Below are positions 13,744-24,320 of a stretch of 64,000 nucleotides of DNA, in pieces. The position numbers were made by a program, and so were the translations under genes. Each line of letters begins with the position of its first letter. Position 1 is the first letter of the stretch. The notes under the pieces are model-generated. The model was not told the origin of the DNA and ran no database searches. It saw only the letters and a list, made by a program, of their open reading frames with translations. Source of the DNA: Amblyornis subalaris (Eukaryota; Chordata; Aves; Passeriformes; Ptilonorhynchidae); assembly GCA_018881555.1 (NCBI GenBank), contig JACAXG010000231.1, forward strand, positions 1-64,000. The letters are read 5' to 3'.

Positions 13744-16700
13744 GTATACTTCTTCCTTATTCTGTATTTTTACATACTTTTACCCACCTGACTTTCCTTC
13801 TAGCACTCTAAAATATTTTATTTTCAGACTTCAATCATCGATTCATTTCTGTAGAAAATTTAATATGTAATGAAGTGTTAATAAAAAAAATACAAACAAA
13901 ATGCTAGACTGCAAGGCCCTTGGATGCAGGGTTTTTTCTTTGTATTTTAATAATGCCTGTTGGAAGTTTCAAGATGTTTACATCAGGTTGCAGATAATTC
14001 TCACTAGTACAAGGGTTCAGAGAAAAAAGTGACTGTATGTACTACCCAAAGGCAAGAAAACTTGCAGAATTTCAACAGACTGCTGTACTTAGGCTTCAGA
14101 AAGAGTAAAAATATTGCCAAATTCTGGTTTATTATTACAAATGGCTTCTTAAGTAATGAAATTAACAAAGAATGACTTTTTCTAAAGCAACTTTTCTGTT
14201 GTTTTAACTATTCAAAAGCATATTTGTAGAACATAGTGAGGTAGCAATACCCACAGAACTGATCATGATCAATTCTGGAATTTACGTACATTGCTGATAA
14301 CTTGCATTGATTTTGTTGAAGTAAGAGCACATGATTTCTACAGAGATCCTTCAAAGTTTGTGTTTTCATAACTGAGTTTTTAAACAACCTGACTTGCACA
14401 GAGAATTGGAAGCATGTAATTTTATGGGAAACTATGGAAAAATCTTAGACAAGTAGAAAAAATTAAAATATTTTCTTCATAGTTAGCATGCTCTTAAAAT
14501 GCATTAAAGAAATAGTCATGGCTTTCTATGTGGAAAAAAAAGTGAAAAAGCTTGCAGTTGAAATTCCTAGAAAACAAAAAAATATTTATCTGGAGTCATG
14601 AGTTTGATTCTACAGTGCACAGATTTCTTTATTTTGTAATTACATGTAACTTCATCCGTTATTGTGGTAGACTAATATCAGGTTTTTAATTTTCCAAATC
14701 CAGTAATGTGTAAAAACTCATAAGCATATAGGTGGGGATAAGTTCCACTGATTTTTACCACAGCCCACCTTTATACATATTTGACAGTTTTGTCTGTCTA
14801 TCATTAACCAAAGGAAAGAAAAGCATGATGGAAAGAGCAAGTCCATTTCAAGTGAATCAACTTCAGCTTGTTAGCTTCAACATGTTGTGTAGAAGATCTA
14901 AAGAGTGACAAAGGAACTGTAGCTGTTCTTTTTAAATTTTGTGATAACTGTCATGATATGAATGACAAGTTTACTATGAATATTGTTGATCTTTTCACCA
15001 TTCTCTCTTCCTCTTAATTTTTTTCTTCCTCAATATTTCTGTTCTGATCTAAGTCAGATTTTAAGATGAGTTTTTTTGAAAGCTCTTTTTCTTGTGAAGG
15101 GATGTCCTAATGATTTTGTGTTTGGCTTTAACTGGATGTAGAACTTGTGAGAGAACCTTTTATACAACACAACATTTTACTTATGAAGAATGGCTGTCAA
15201 TTTTGGATGGTTTTGGCTTTGTTGAATTTTGACTTTTTATTTTTTAAAACTTGTATCTCAGTTGCCATTAAGTTACACGTAAGCATGATCTCTAAAATGA
15301 GCCACTGACTTTCTTGTCTTTTGAATTCACGCCTGTGCAGTAANAGCTTGTGTTGATATTTTGAAAATATCTACCCTTATATGGAAATACTTTTTCTTTG
15401 TTTCATTTTGACTTTCAAACGTGGAAGGTATTTAGAATTAGGTCATTGTATTACAAAAACCTTAGAGTAGTTATTTCCATAAATGTCTTGTATTTCTGTC
15501 CAGTGCTGACCATTAAACTGTTGAACTTAAGCTGTTTTATACATTTCGAAGAATAAGGATTTACATTATAAACTGATGAAATATTTTAAAATCTTAACTG
15601 TTATACTAACTTAAATCTAATGTTACTTGCATCAGTCTGCATGACGTAAGTGATTAAACGTATGTGTTTTGGCTCAGTTTAATAGTAACAAAAAGCTGAT
15701 ATGTATATGTAAACTTTGGTTGTGATCTCTGTTGTACTTCTAATAGAAAAATGACTGTATGACAGAGGTTGCATCATTGTTAGCTTGAAGAAGCAACCAG
15801 AAGAGAAGTGGTTAAGAAGGGATAGAAAAGGAATGGATTGTGCTGAGCTATGTGTAATTGGCAGAACCAGTTGTTTGCAATTGTGGCAGTATGAAACAGG
15901 CCTAAACTTCTTTTCTAGGTGGTACTGGTGAAATGTGTTTGGGTTTTGCTTTTCTTTCTTGTAGTAAAGGGAGCACAAAAAATTGAAAACTTATTTTCTG
16001 TCTTCATCAAAATCTTTTCCCTCGACCCTCTTGTTAGAAAGAGATAATGTGCTGTCTGCTAGTTCTAGGTCATTTTCAGGACCCTGTGTGTAACAAAATT
16101 CTTGCAGCTTTCTGAATGTGCTCATGCTCCTAGTTATTCAGTTATTATATTAATTGCCCCTTTACATCAACTCTTTACTGGTTGTTACTTTAGGAACTAT
16201 ATATTTCCCATTCAGATTTTTCATTTTCCAATACATTTAGTACATTAAAAAAATATAAGTGGTTTTCAGAAAAATGTGAGTACCCTAGTGCTGTACTTCT
16301 GGAGTCTTATGAAAAGGTTACATAATTCCTCATGGTATTTAAGNCTTTCAATTTGTACAACTCTTTTTTACATGTGTGAATCTACATAAGATTTTATGTC
16401 ATGAATATAAATGAGTTTGTAGCATTCTTTGCCTTGTGTGTTGACAGTCCTGGAAATCATCTGGTAACGTATTTTAGGCAAGCCATATCTAATGGTCTAT
16501 ACATAGAACTTTGATATACCTCCTAAGGCTGAGAAACTTGTGGAAGATCAGACTGTTAGACACAGAATCTTTCTTTGTGTAAGATATTCACTACCAAATT
16601 ATTTAGATGAAAGTGCCATGAGATGTGTGGTTTGTTATTTTGGAGGTGGTTATTCGTTTTAGGTATATAGGTATATGCCTGTGAGGACAAAAATTTAAAA

Positions 16701-17035
16701 ATACCTTACAGTCTCTGGAGATCATGGATATTAGATGTAAAATCTTGTTGTAGAATGCATCTAAATCCTTTTTCATACATAAATTAGAAATCCGGGATGA
16801 GATCCATGTTTAGGTTGTCTGTAGAAATCTAATAAAATTGTGAAGTTTCTTTGGAAGTTTACAAAGTCATACACGTTGCTATTTTTTTTCTTTACACTAA
16901 TAGGTGTGGAGGTGTAGCTTCGAAACTTGCTGCTGTTGAAATTGTCTTATTTTTAGAAATGTAGCTGTATATTTCTTGAAGGGGGACTGATTTGCTTTTG
17001 CTTTCAGATATTTCAGATATTTCTTTTTCTTTCAG
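13744..17035 (+). other. BBS9: BBS9 intron, 3.3 kb
   Basis: The intron is AT-rich, with donor GTATAC and acceptor TTCTTTTTCTTTCAG. Apart from the triplicated acceptor motif at its 3' end and a small 8-bp tandem (AGGTATAT twice at 16661-16676), I see nothing but chance ORFs and scattered A/T runs. Confidence 0.85.
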
Positions 17036-17039
17036 ATAT
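17002..17039 (+). repeat. Triplicated TTTCAGATAT acceptor motif
   Basis: TTTCAGATAT occurs at 17002-17011, 17011-17020 and 17030-17039. Each copy carries a CAG that could be a 3' splice site, so the exon could start at 17008, 17017 or 17036. Only 17036 is preceded directly by a strong pyrimidine tract (TTCTTTTTCTTT) and keeps the BBS9 frame. The two upstream choices add 28 or 19 nt and reach an in-frame TGA at the GCCTGAAT sequence. Confidence 0.85.
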
Positions 17040-17112
17040 TTTGCCTGAATCTGAAAAACAGAGAGATGTAACTGTCACAGTGGAAGTTTCACCTGATTTG
17101 GATGAAGAATCT
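17036..17112 (+). CDS. BBS9: BBS9 exon: linker to start of GAE domain
   Basis: This 77-nt exon completes a split Asp codon and then encodes 25 codons, ILPESEKQRDVTVTVEVSPD through LDEES, ending in phase 0 at the donor ATCT|GTATGT. The alternating VTVTVEV pattern suits the first strand of the GAE beta-sandwich. This is one of the less conserved parts of BBS9, so the call rests mainly on frame continuity, position and the SP(D/N) motif. Two further copies of the acceptor motif lie just upstream, but only the 17036 start keeps the frame open. Confidence 0.92.
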
Positions 17113-19267
17113 GTATGTACCTATATAAGAAGGAAATTACTCTCAAAACATTGGTTTCACACGCGTAAATAATGACTGATCATGTATAGTGGTTACTGTT
17201 TATATTTGTGGGACTGAGCTGCATAGCCCTCAGTTTTCCATCAATTAGAACACACTTTTTAAAAAGATTTTAACAAGAATTATTAAAATTATGTATTTAT
17301 CTTCTCTCTGAGAACCTTGAAATTCTTGGCTAAGCAAACTAAAGTGAACAAGAACTTAGGATCTGGAATAACTTTGTAGTGGTAGAAAGCTGTACTGGTG
17401 AGCAGTTGTTAATACTGGGTAAATCAGTAGAAGTGTCAGCCTTGGATCTTTCAAAGATAGAGTTCTCAAACCACTCAAGTTGCATTGTAAGAAATAATCT
17501 TTCTCCAGCAAGCTGTCATTCAATATTCTTCAGTGTTGCAGCCTAATTAGTTTATTCGTGTTGTATACATACATAGTTTACAAAAAATTATTCAAAATAA
17601 GATTTTTGAGAGCTTATATTGTCTCTTAAGACTTTTCATTTTTAACATTTCATAACATACTTGTTGCACTAGAACATCTGTAATTAGTCATTTCTGGCCA
17701 CTAATTTCTGCAAAACTGATTTTCCATGGCTACTTACTGTTTAAAAAATACACAAGGATATTATTCTTTCGTGAATGGACCTCTTTATAATATGTGTCCT
17801 AGCACTTGTCTGTGGAAAAAAGGACAGTGTGACATGGTCTTGCAATAATCTGCTCACAACACTTAAAACTGTTAGGTCCATAAAATGCTCTAATGCTGCT
17901 GTGCTCATTTGCTCAACATTCCAGATGCAATTGGTCTGTCTCATATGTAACTAGCTCAAAATATCAATCAAACCACAGCCTTGAATCTTTATTTGTGTCC
18001 ATGTATCTTAGTTTCCTGTGTGGTTGGCTTTTCTGTGGGTTCTTTCAGAAGCTGTCTAGGAAGGAAAAATCTGATAAGATACTTTGTGGGGAAGGATCAA
18101 TAAGCAAATGTAGGAATGATTTTAGGGCTTAGACCTTGGAAACTAGAGGATTTCCGATGCTACTTCTGCACTTGTGAAAAGATTGAAATTTCAATGTGTG
18201 TAATGAAGGCAAAGAGGATATAGATGTATTAAAATTAATTGATAAGCAAGTGGAGGACTGTTCTGTTATTTAACACCACCTCCTGTGTATGGCCTCTGAT
18301 CCAGGAAATCCAAGTGATTTCTGAAAGCTGAAAATGCTAAGGACCCATATCTTTATACCCCTGCTATTGCTTCAGGATCAACCACTGGTCACAAGACACA
18401 GTGTGACAAGCCACTATGAAAATACGTCTTTTTTTAACTGAAAAAGGTGCACAATGTACAAATGAAAAGTCCTGTTTCTAGAACCCAGAGATCCTACCAG
18501 CTTCCTGACTTCTTAGGAACTTTGTGGATGTGGCCCTTATACTGCTTTTAATTTACTCTTTTATAATGAGAAGGAATAAGTTCAAGTCAGTAATTTGGTA
18601 TAGCAGAAGTGAGAGAAGTGTTTCTCTATAATGGTTTAAATGGGAACATTTGGTTTAACTGTAGTGAATGACCTGTTTCAAAATGAAATATAAGCATAAA
18701 ATAAAAATAAAATAAATCACGAGGTCAAGATAAATTTTGAAGTAGGTGGAATTGCCTATTGAAATAGAAATTAGTAGGAGTATCAAAGTGCCCGCTAGAA
18801 TTTTCTTTTGAAGTTTCGGGTATATTTCTGATTATAAGATAGTGTGTGATGATTTTATAGTACATATTATGGTATGTATATAATATATTGGCAGATTGAA
18901 AGTCACCTTTCCCTGCTGAATAGGAGAAGGTATTTCCAGAATTTCAATAAATATACAGTGAAAAGCAGCGTGCCAAACAAAACAGTATCATATATTCGTA
19001 TATACATCAGAGTGTATTAGTTTCTTATATATACAACATTCATGACCTTTTGCTATCCTTTTTGCAGACAATTTCAGACACTTTACATCTTTAGAAGGAA
19101 CCCAGAAATGTATTTTGTGTATTTTAATCTGTCATAGGAATGATGAGTCCTTCAATGTTAATTCTGTGTTTACCAAGTTGATGCTAGGAAAGTAATATTG
19201 CTTTCATTGTGTTTTCTCATTGATGTGGAACATTGAATTTACTCTGTTTTCATCTTTTTCTTCACAG
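17113..19267 (+). other. BBS9: BBS9 intron, 2.2 kb
   Basis: The donor is GTATGT and the acceptor TTCTTCACAG. The sequence is AT-rich with A/T simple sequence near 18692-18715 and 18860-18890. No gene, structured RNA or transposon was recognised. Confidence 0.85.
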
Positions 19268-19321
19268 CAAGCCATTGACAGTGAGGTAAAAGTGGAGGCA
19301 GTACCATCAGTCACTGTAAAG
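19268..19321 (+). CDS. BBS9: BBS9 exon: 18-codon GAE segment
   Basis: This is a phase 0-0 exon of 54 nt, with acceptor TTCTTCACAG and donor AAAG|GTACTG. It encodes QAIDSEVKVEAVPSVTVK. The VPSVTVK end matches the human protein as I remember it and precedes the next GAE strand. Because the exon is symmetric, skipping it would delete 18 residues without shifting the frame. Confidence 0.93.
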
Positions 19322-21161
19322 GTACTGTGCCTAACTCAGACAGTAGCATTCAGATAGTGGTGGCAAATCGTAACAAACCTGTCACTGTCTGTGTATTTCA
19401 CTTAAAACGTGAAAATGAGTAAAGTTTGAAATGCAATATATAGTTAATTTTTTTTCTCCTTAGTATGACAAGGTGTCATTCTAGCAAGCCTGCTGCTGAA
19501 GTCAGTGGCTGCAGTTTTATTTTTGACAGGCTTATCAATAAGCAGAAACATGATTAGGATGGAATGAAGTAGTTTTTGAAATCATGAGAACAACTTTTGC
19601 AATGACAATAAGCATTTGATTAATCAAAAGGGTAGTTTATCAACTTCAGCTGCCTTTTTAGTTGTTAATAAACAACAACAGACTTTCTTTTGTAAAGATT
19701 TTCATAGCCTTTGCTATTGAAAAAAAAATACTAGGAAAATCTAATTAGAAAATTGACATTATTGTAGCTGTCCGTGGGAGCTGGTGCCTGTAACTAATTG
19801 TAAAGAAAGTGAGTGTGTGTATATGGGCACGTGCATATGTGTAGTTTTTTCTCAGTCTTGCCTAAAAAGAATCATGGTTTTTATTTCTGAGTTTAAGATG
19901 GTCTTCTAAGAATATCAATGGAGTCTCATTTTTGAGAGCCTCGCAAGTTCTCTGTCTGGCTTGAGTGAAAAATTCAGAGGGTAACTGAACTGTTTGAACC
20001 AGATTCTCTCAGACTAGTGTGGTTTACTTGTACTTGGTCCAACATCTTTCTCAGCATTTTTAATGGCTAAAAATGATACAGGATAAAACCATTATTCTGA
20101 TAAAGGCAGTGATAATTTTGNTCAAAGAAGTTCAAATGAATTATGTATTTATATATTTCATAAGCTTTTTTTAATGGAAAGACATTATAATTAAATCCCC
20201 ATTCTGTTTTCTTGTTTATGCATCTTATACTTTTTAGTGAAACAAAAATAGTAAATGTAGGAGTTACCAGGCATTCAATTTTTTCTAGAATCTTTTCTTT
20301 GTGGTAAGTTCCTAAAACTGATGTATCATTAAACCTAAATCAGTGTTGATTTTAATTATGTTAAAGTAGTTGAAGTTCTTAACAGCTGAGTAATTTTATA
20401 AGTAATAATATTCTAAATGGATTTAACCTGGCTGTAGTGAGCTTGGTAGACCAGCAATGCAAAATAGATGGTATTAGATATATGGTCTCTGTCTATGCAG
20501 ACCACATTCAGATCTCAGTCACCACTACACTTGCATTTTAGGTAAGAGTTAGGGGCACTGTTTTGATATCCATTGGTTTTGCAGTGGAATAACTGTGTGC
20601 AATAGAAACAATGAGGGCCACTCTTTATGTTTAGTTGAACTCTCATTATCTGGAGTTGTTGTGCTGAGTATCCTGTATATTGATTTTCTTATTTTGTTTG
20701 CAGTAAAAAAATCAAATAAAACTTGAAGTTATTCAGAAGACTGTGCATTACTGTTTGCAGTTAAAGGAAGTAATTTCTTTGGTTGTCTTTGATTTTATTA
20801 TTCTTGGGTTTTTTTCACTTCAATTGCCTAAAAAATGCAACATTTTACATTTGTTTACTTTAGAATGAATGCCCATGACACTTGCAGGATATTAATTCTT
20901 CAATTAATACTAAGAACGTGAGAAATTCCCTCAAGTTTTTGTAACCTTTCGAGTTACTGTATATCATTATTGTCTGTAAGCAAGTAAGAATTGTAAAAGG
21001 AAAATACTGGTTTTGAAGTTGAAATTTTAAGTTCTTAAGCATTGCTGCTGAATTGGTCTTTGCAGATTTTTCATGTCTTTTTGTTGGTTATGCATTTTTT
21101 TTCTGCTGTAGAGATTAATTCATTGCTTTCTTTGAATACTTCTGTATGTCCCTTGATTCAG
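19322..21161 (+). other. BBS9: BBS9 intron, 1.8 kb
   Basis: The donor is GTACTG and the acceptor CCCTTGATTCAG. The frame of the next exon is open for about 40 codons back into this intron, with a T-rich, hydrophobic translation that I read as polypyrimidine tract rather than coding sequence. Nothing else was recognised. Confidence 0.85.
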
Positions 21162-21264
21162 ATAACAATCCAGAGCAGAGTGACTGCGCAGAAACCAAGC
21201 CTGGCAGTCTGTGTGCAAGCTCCGTTAGCGGTGACCTGTGACCAGTTTGTCTTTGATGATTTAG
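21162..21264 (+). CDS. BBS9: BBS9 exon: GAE beta-strands
   Basis: The acceptor is CTTGATTCAG and the donor TTAG|GTAAAG. The exon enters in phase 0, encodes 34 codons and leaves in phase 1. The peptide starts ITIQSRVTAQKP and contains VCVQAPLAVTCDQFVF, which matches the BBS9 segment around 'VYVQPPLELTCDQF' in human. The open frame happens to continue about 40 codons upstream and 60 codons downstream into the introns. Those extensions lack BBS9 similarity and are excluded. Confidence 0.95.
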
Positions 21265-22213
21265 GTAAAGTATTGCAGTACCCTTGCAGCTGTTGTATTG
21301 CATTACTTTTTCTGAGGTTTGAAAGGTTTAGTCCAGCCTCCAGTGAGTGCATTGTTGCAGATACAGAGCAGTTAGAACAATTACAAGTTTGCCTTGCCTG
21401 CATTCCACGGCTTCTAGATACTGCTTGGTGGAGGAAAATGAAGTAGAAAGGAATGGAGTTGCTTCCTTAATTGTGGTATGGTGGGTGACAGGTGAAGAGA
21501 GGTGGGGAGGCAGCTTCATGATGGAGGCAAAAAACCCCTCAGTTATTCTGTAGTACTTCTGCCGGGTTATTTCGTTTTGCTGACACTTCTGTCTATGTAG
21601 AAATGGCAGTCTTGATCTACAAACAGGGACAGTAAGTTTGTGTACTGGTGGACAGTCTAGCATATATTCTCAGTTTAGCATCAACTGTTTGGGGATCCTA
21701 GCCTTTTTCCAACTCTGATAAGACTGCAGGTGGGATTGCCTTTAAGACTATGTGGAGCTGAAGGTCAGACAAGTGTGCCTGCTGCTCCAGTTGGAACTGC
21801 AGGCCATTTCTGCTCTGAAATGTGAAGTAATAGTTCCTATTGCATCAGGGCTTTACTGACTGCTACTCTCATCTGAAAGGGCAGTTCTTATATTTTCTCA
21901 ACACATGACAGGAGCAAATGGCTGATGGCTTTGTAAAATATTAAAATCACAACATAAATCTGCATTTGTTTTTATATTCTCCATGTTCAGTGTGCTGAAT
22001 TTTTTTATATGTTATGCTTCAAGGTACTTAGAGGCCCTAGTTTGCCTTTTACAAATTAAGGATTAAAAAAAAGAAAAGCATGTACAGTGATTTGGTAGAG
22101 GTGAACTAATGGAAACTATCATAATTTAGTAGAATAATTCCCAAAGTGCTAGAAAATATGTTGCTTTCATTTGGATGCTCCTATTGCTTGATTTAATTTT
22201 GTGGTTTTTTTAG
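21265..22213 (+). other. BBS9: BBS9 intron, 0.95 kb
   Basis: The donor is GTAAAG and the acceptor TTTTTTAG. The first 180 bp or so remain open in the frame of the upstream exon and are less AT-rich than their surroundings. No independent feature was recognised. Confidence 0.85.
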
Positions 22214-22318
22214 AACCAGATTCATCTGAAACTGTGGTCCTGTCTGTCTTTTTGAAGGAGAATTGTCCTCCATCAGAACTAGAAGGAAATTGTATGGTTT
22301 CGTATAATATACCAACAG
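22214..22318 (+). CDS. BBS9: BBS9 exon: GAE C-terminal strands
   Basis: This is a phase 1-1 exon of 105 nt. Its acceptor is a T-rich tract ending TTTTTTAG and its donor is ACAG|GTAAGC. After a split Glu codon it encodes 34 codons, including SETVVLSVFLKENCPPSELE and GNCMVSYNIPT. The human counterpart has the same PSELEGN element followed by a VSY strand. An acidic, proline-rich start (EPDSSE) replaces a poorly conserved loop. Confidence 0.95.
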
Positions 22319-24305
22319 GTAAGCCACTGGAGACTTGAAATTGATTTGGCTTTTTTTGAGGCCTTTTTCCTTAGGTATTTCTTATAAATGTTCTTTTGAA
22401 ATACACTAAAGGCAGTAGTAACTAAAGAAATAATGTTTATCTAGTCTTCAATTTTAGTTTATATTTTGTGTTGCATCAACTTATATAATTGGTCTCACAG
22501 AGGTAAAATCATAAGCTTATTGCTTGGGAAATGGCTGTACCAGCTTTCTCACCCTGTCCTGTCAATTTTCTTCTGTTCTGCTCTTTAAGAGACAACCTCT
22601 TGGAGTGAGAAGCTGGTTACATCTTTATTCACCCTTCTGGTCTGCCAACAAATGTGACGATAACTGCCTCCCCACAGAAAATGAAGTCTGAATAAGCATT
22701 GGGAGTGATTATTCCTCACTTCCTTTTTAACAGATGTACATACTCATTCCAAACAAATAAACTAACCCAAAGGAATAGAAACAAGTCATTATTTTATAAT
22801 GTCCTAATGTCCTGGTGATAAAATATGTAAATTTATCCTGCTATCCATAGCTGAAGGCTTATTAGCTTAGTGTTCTACACACAGCCTTGTGCGTCAAGCT
22901 ACTGAGAAACTGTATTTAGGCAGGGCTTCCATGTTAACTGCTGCATAAACCAGTTTAAACTGTTAGTTCCTCACTTCTCATTGCTTGGCTTTGCTCCTGC
23001 GCCTTCTCCCCTCTTGTGGTCACACAGTCACCAGCTGTTTCTCAGCCAGATTTGCTGATTTGGTTCACTGTGCAAAGACAGAGCTGTGCCAGCACAAATN
23101 GAGTAGATTGGCATCAAAGAAACGCATGTGAACATAGGGCTTCTGTGGAGGGTAGTGGTCTTGAGTACCTTATCCTGTATCAACACTTTTATGTAAGTGT
23201 TTACTTCGTATCACTTCACACTTGAAACATTGTGTTTATGATGATAGTCTAGGCTGTGCCATGACTGAAATGTTAATTTCTAGAAAAAAAATGAAACTCA
23301 TGTTTTTAAAGAAAAGGACGCCTTCCCTTTTCCTTGAGAGCCTGCATGAACAGCTTGTACAACTTCAATCCCTCTATATTGTGATTCTGACTGCATATTC
23401 TTTGTGAATGAGATGCTTTACATTCATAACTGTTCAAATTAGTGATGTGGCTTTTTAGACAGGTTTTGTGGTGTGACCGTATAGGTAGTACACTAACAAG
23501 TGTCTTGGATCCTCTGGTTTTGAAAGCTTGCTTTTTGTTTTGCTGGACTTGTTTCTGTAATTTTGCTTTGCAAGACCAGCAAAAAATGTATTATTTCTTT
23601 CAAGTAATGCTAATTAAACTTACACTTTTATTTTAGATATTAAGTTGGATTTTGCAGGCCTTTTGGTTANGGAAGTAAGAAAATCTTGCATCTTGAGTAT
23701 GTTTGATGGTTTATATGCAACTAAAAAAAAGAACAGGCAGACATGACATCTGACAGAATTATGGGAACTGAAGAATAAATTTTTACAACTTATCTTTGAT
23801 GGTTGAATTTGGAAGACTAAATAAAGGGATATAATTAGGGTTAGGATCTGCTAAATTTTTGGATATTTATTTAAATTATTAAGCTGAGATAATTCTATTG
23901 AATTATGTACAAATACTAGTGTTACTTGGCAGTCAAATCTGTAAGTGTAATATATTGGTAAACAAACTTCAAGTGCTCTTGTGACTTCATTTTATCTGAA
24001 CGGAGACTTTTTCCTCTTTTGTTTTTTAAGATATCCATATTTGTGGCCAAATCACTCTTCAGTCTATCTCTGTAGGATAAGGCTGAAGCCTTAATGAGTC
24101 AGTCACTTGGATGGGGTTGCACTATTGATGAATGTTGGTCTCATGTCTGGTTTTTGGCTAGTATTATCTCTTTATGTATTGTCTACTGAACAAATCTGGT
24201 TTAAGTTCTTAAAACTCTGTTACATTTCCTTTTTTTTTTTAATTTGAGTAATATCTCATGTATTTTTTTTTTTTCCTTTTTGTCTTGTTGCTGGTTATAT
24301 GGTAG
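22319..24305 (+). other. BBS9: BBS9 intron, 2.0 kb, upstream of the microexon
   Basis: The donor is GTAAGC. The 3' end has two long T runs (about 24229-24240 and 24263-24274) before the acceptor GGTTATATGGTAG. An imperfect inverted pair, 22539-22552 and 22605-22617 (ACCAGCTT...CTCAC against GTGAGAAGCTGGT, one extra T), is present. No gene was recognised. Confidence 0.8.
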
Positions 24306-24320
24306 ACCTCAATCCTGAAG
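24306..24320 (+). CDS. BBS9: BBS9 15-nt microexon
   Basis: A 15-nt exon (ACCTCAATCCTGAAG) sits between acceptor GGTTATATGGTAG and a strong donor, GTGAGT. It enters and leaves in phase 1. Read with its neighbours it gives Asp-Leu-Asn-Pro-Glu and then the first base of the Gly codon that opens the next exon. Human BBS9 has the equivalent Asp-Arg-Asn-Pro-Asp before GIPRV, which supports it. The upstream intron end carries a long T-rich tract (about 24229-24292). Skipping it would remove five residues in frame. Exons this small are easily missed by gene predictors. Confidence 0.85.

Noticed and set aside
13512..13811. A 99-codon ORF as an independent gene
   Set aside because: Its middle is the BBS9 exon 13562-13743. 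The ends before the acceptor and after the donor are intron read-through.
22539..22617. Imperfect inverted repeat as possible MITE ends
   Set aside because: The arms are 13-14 bp with one unpaired T, there is no target-site duplication, and no second copy is seen.
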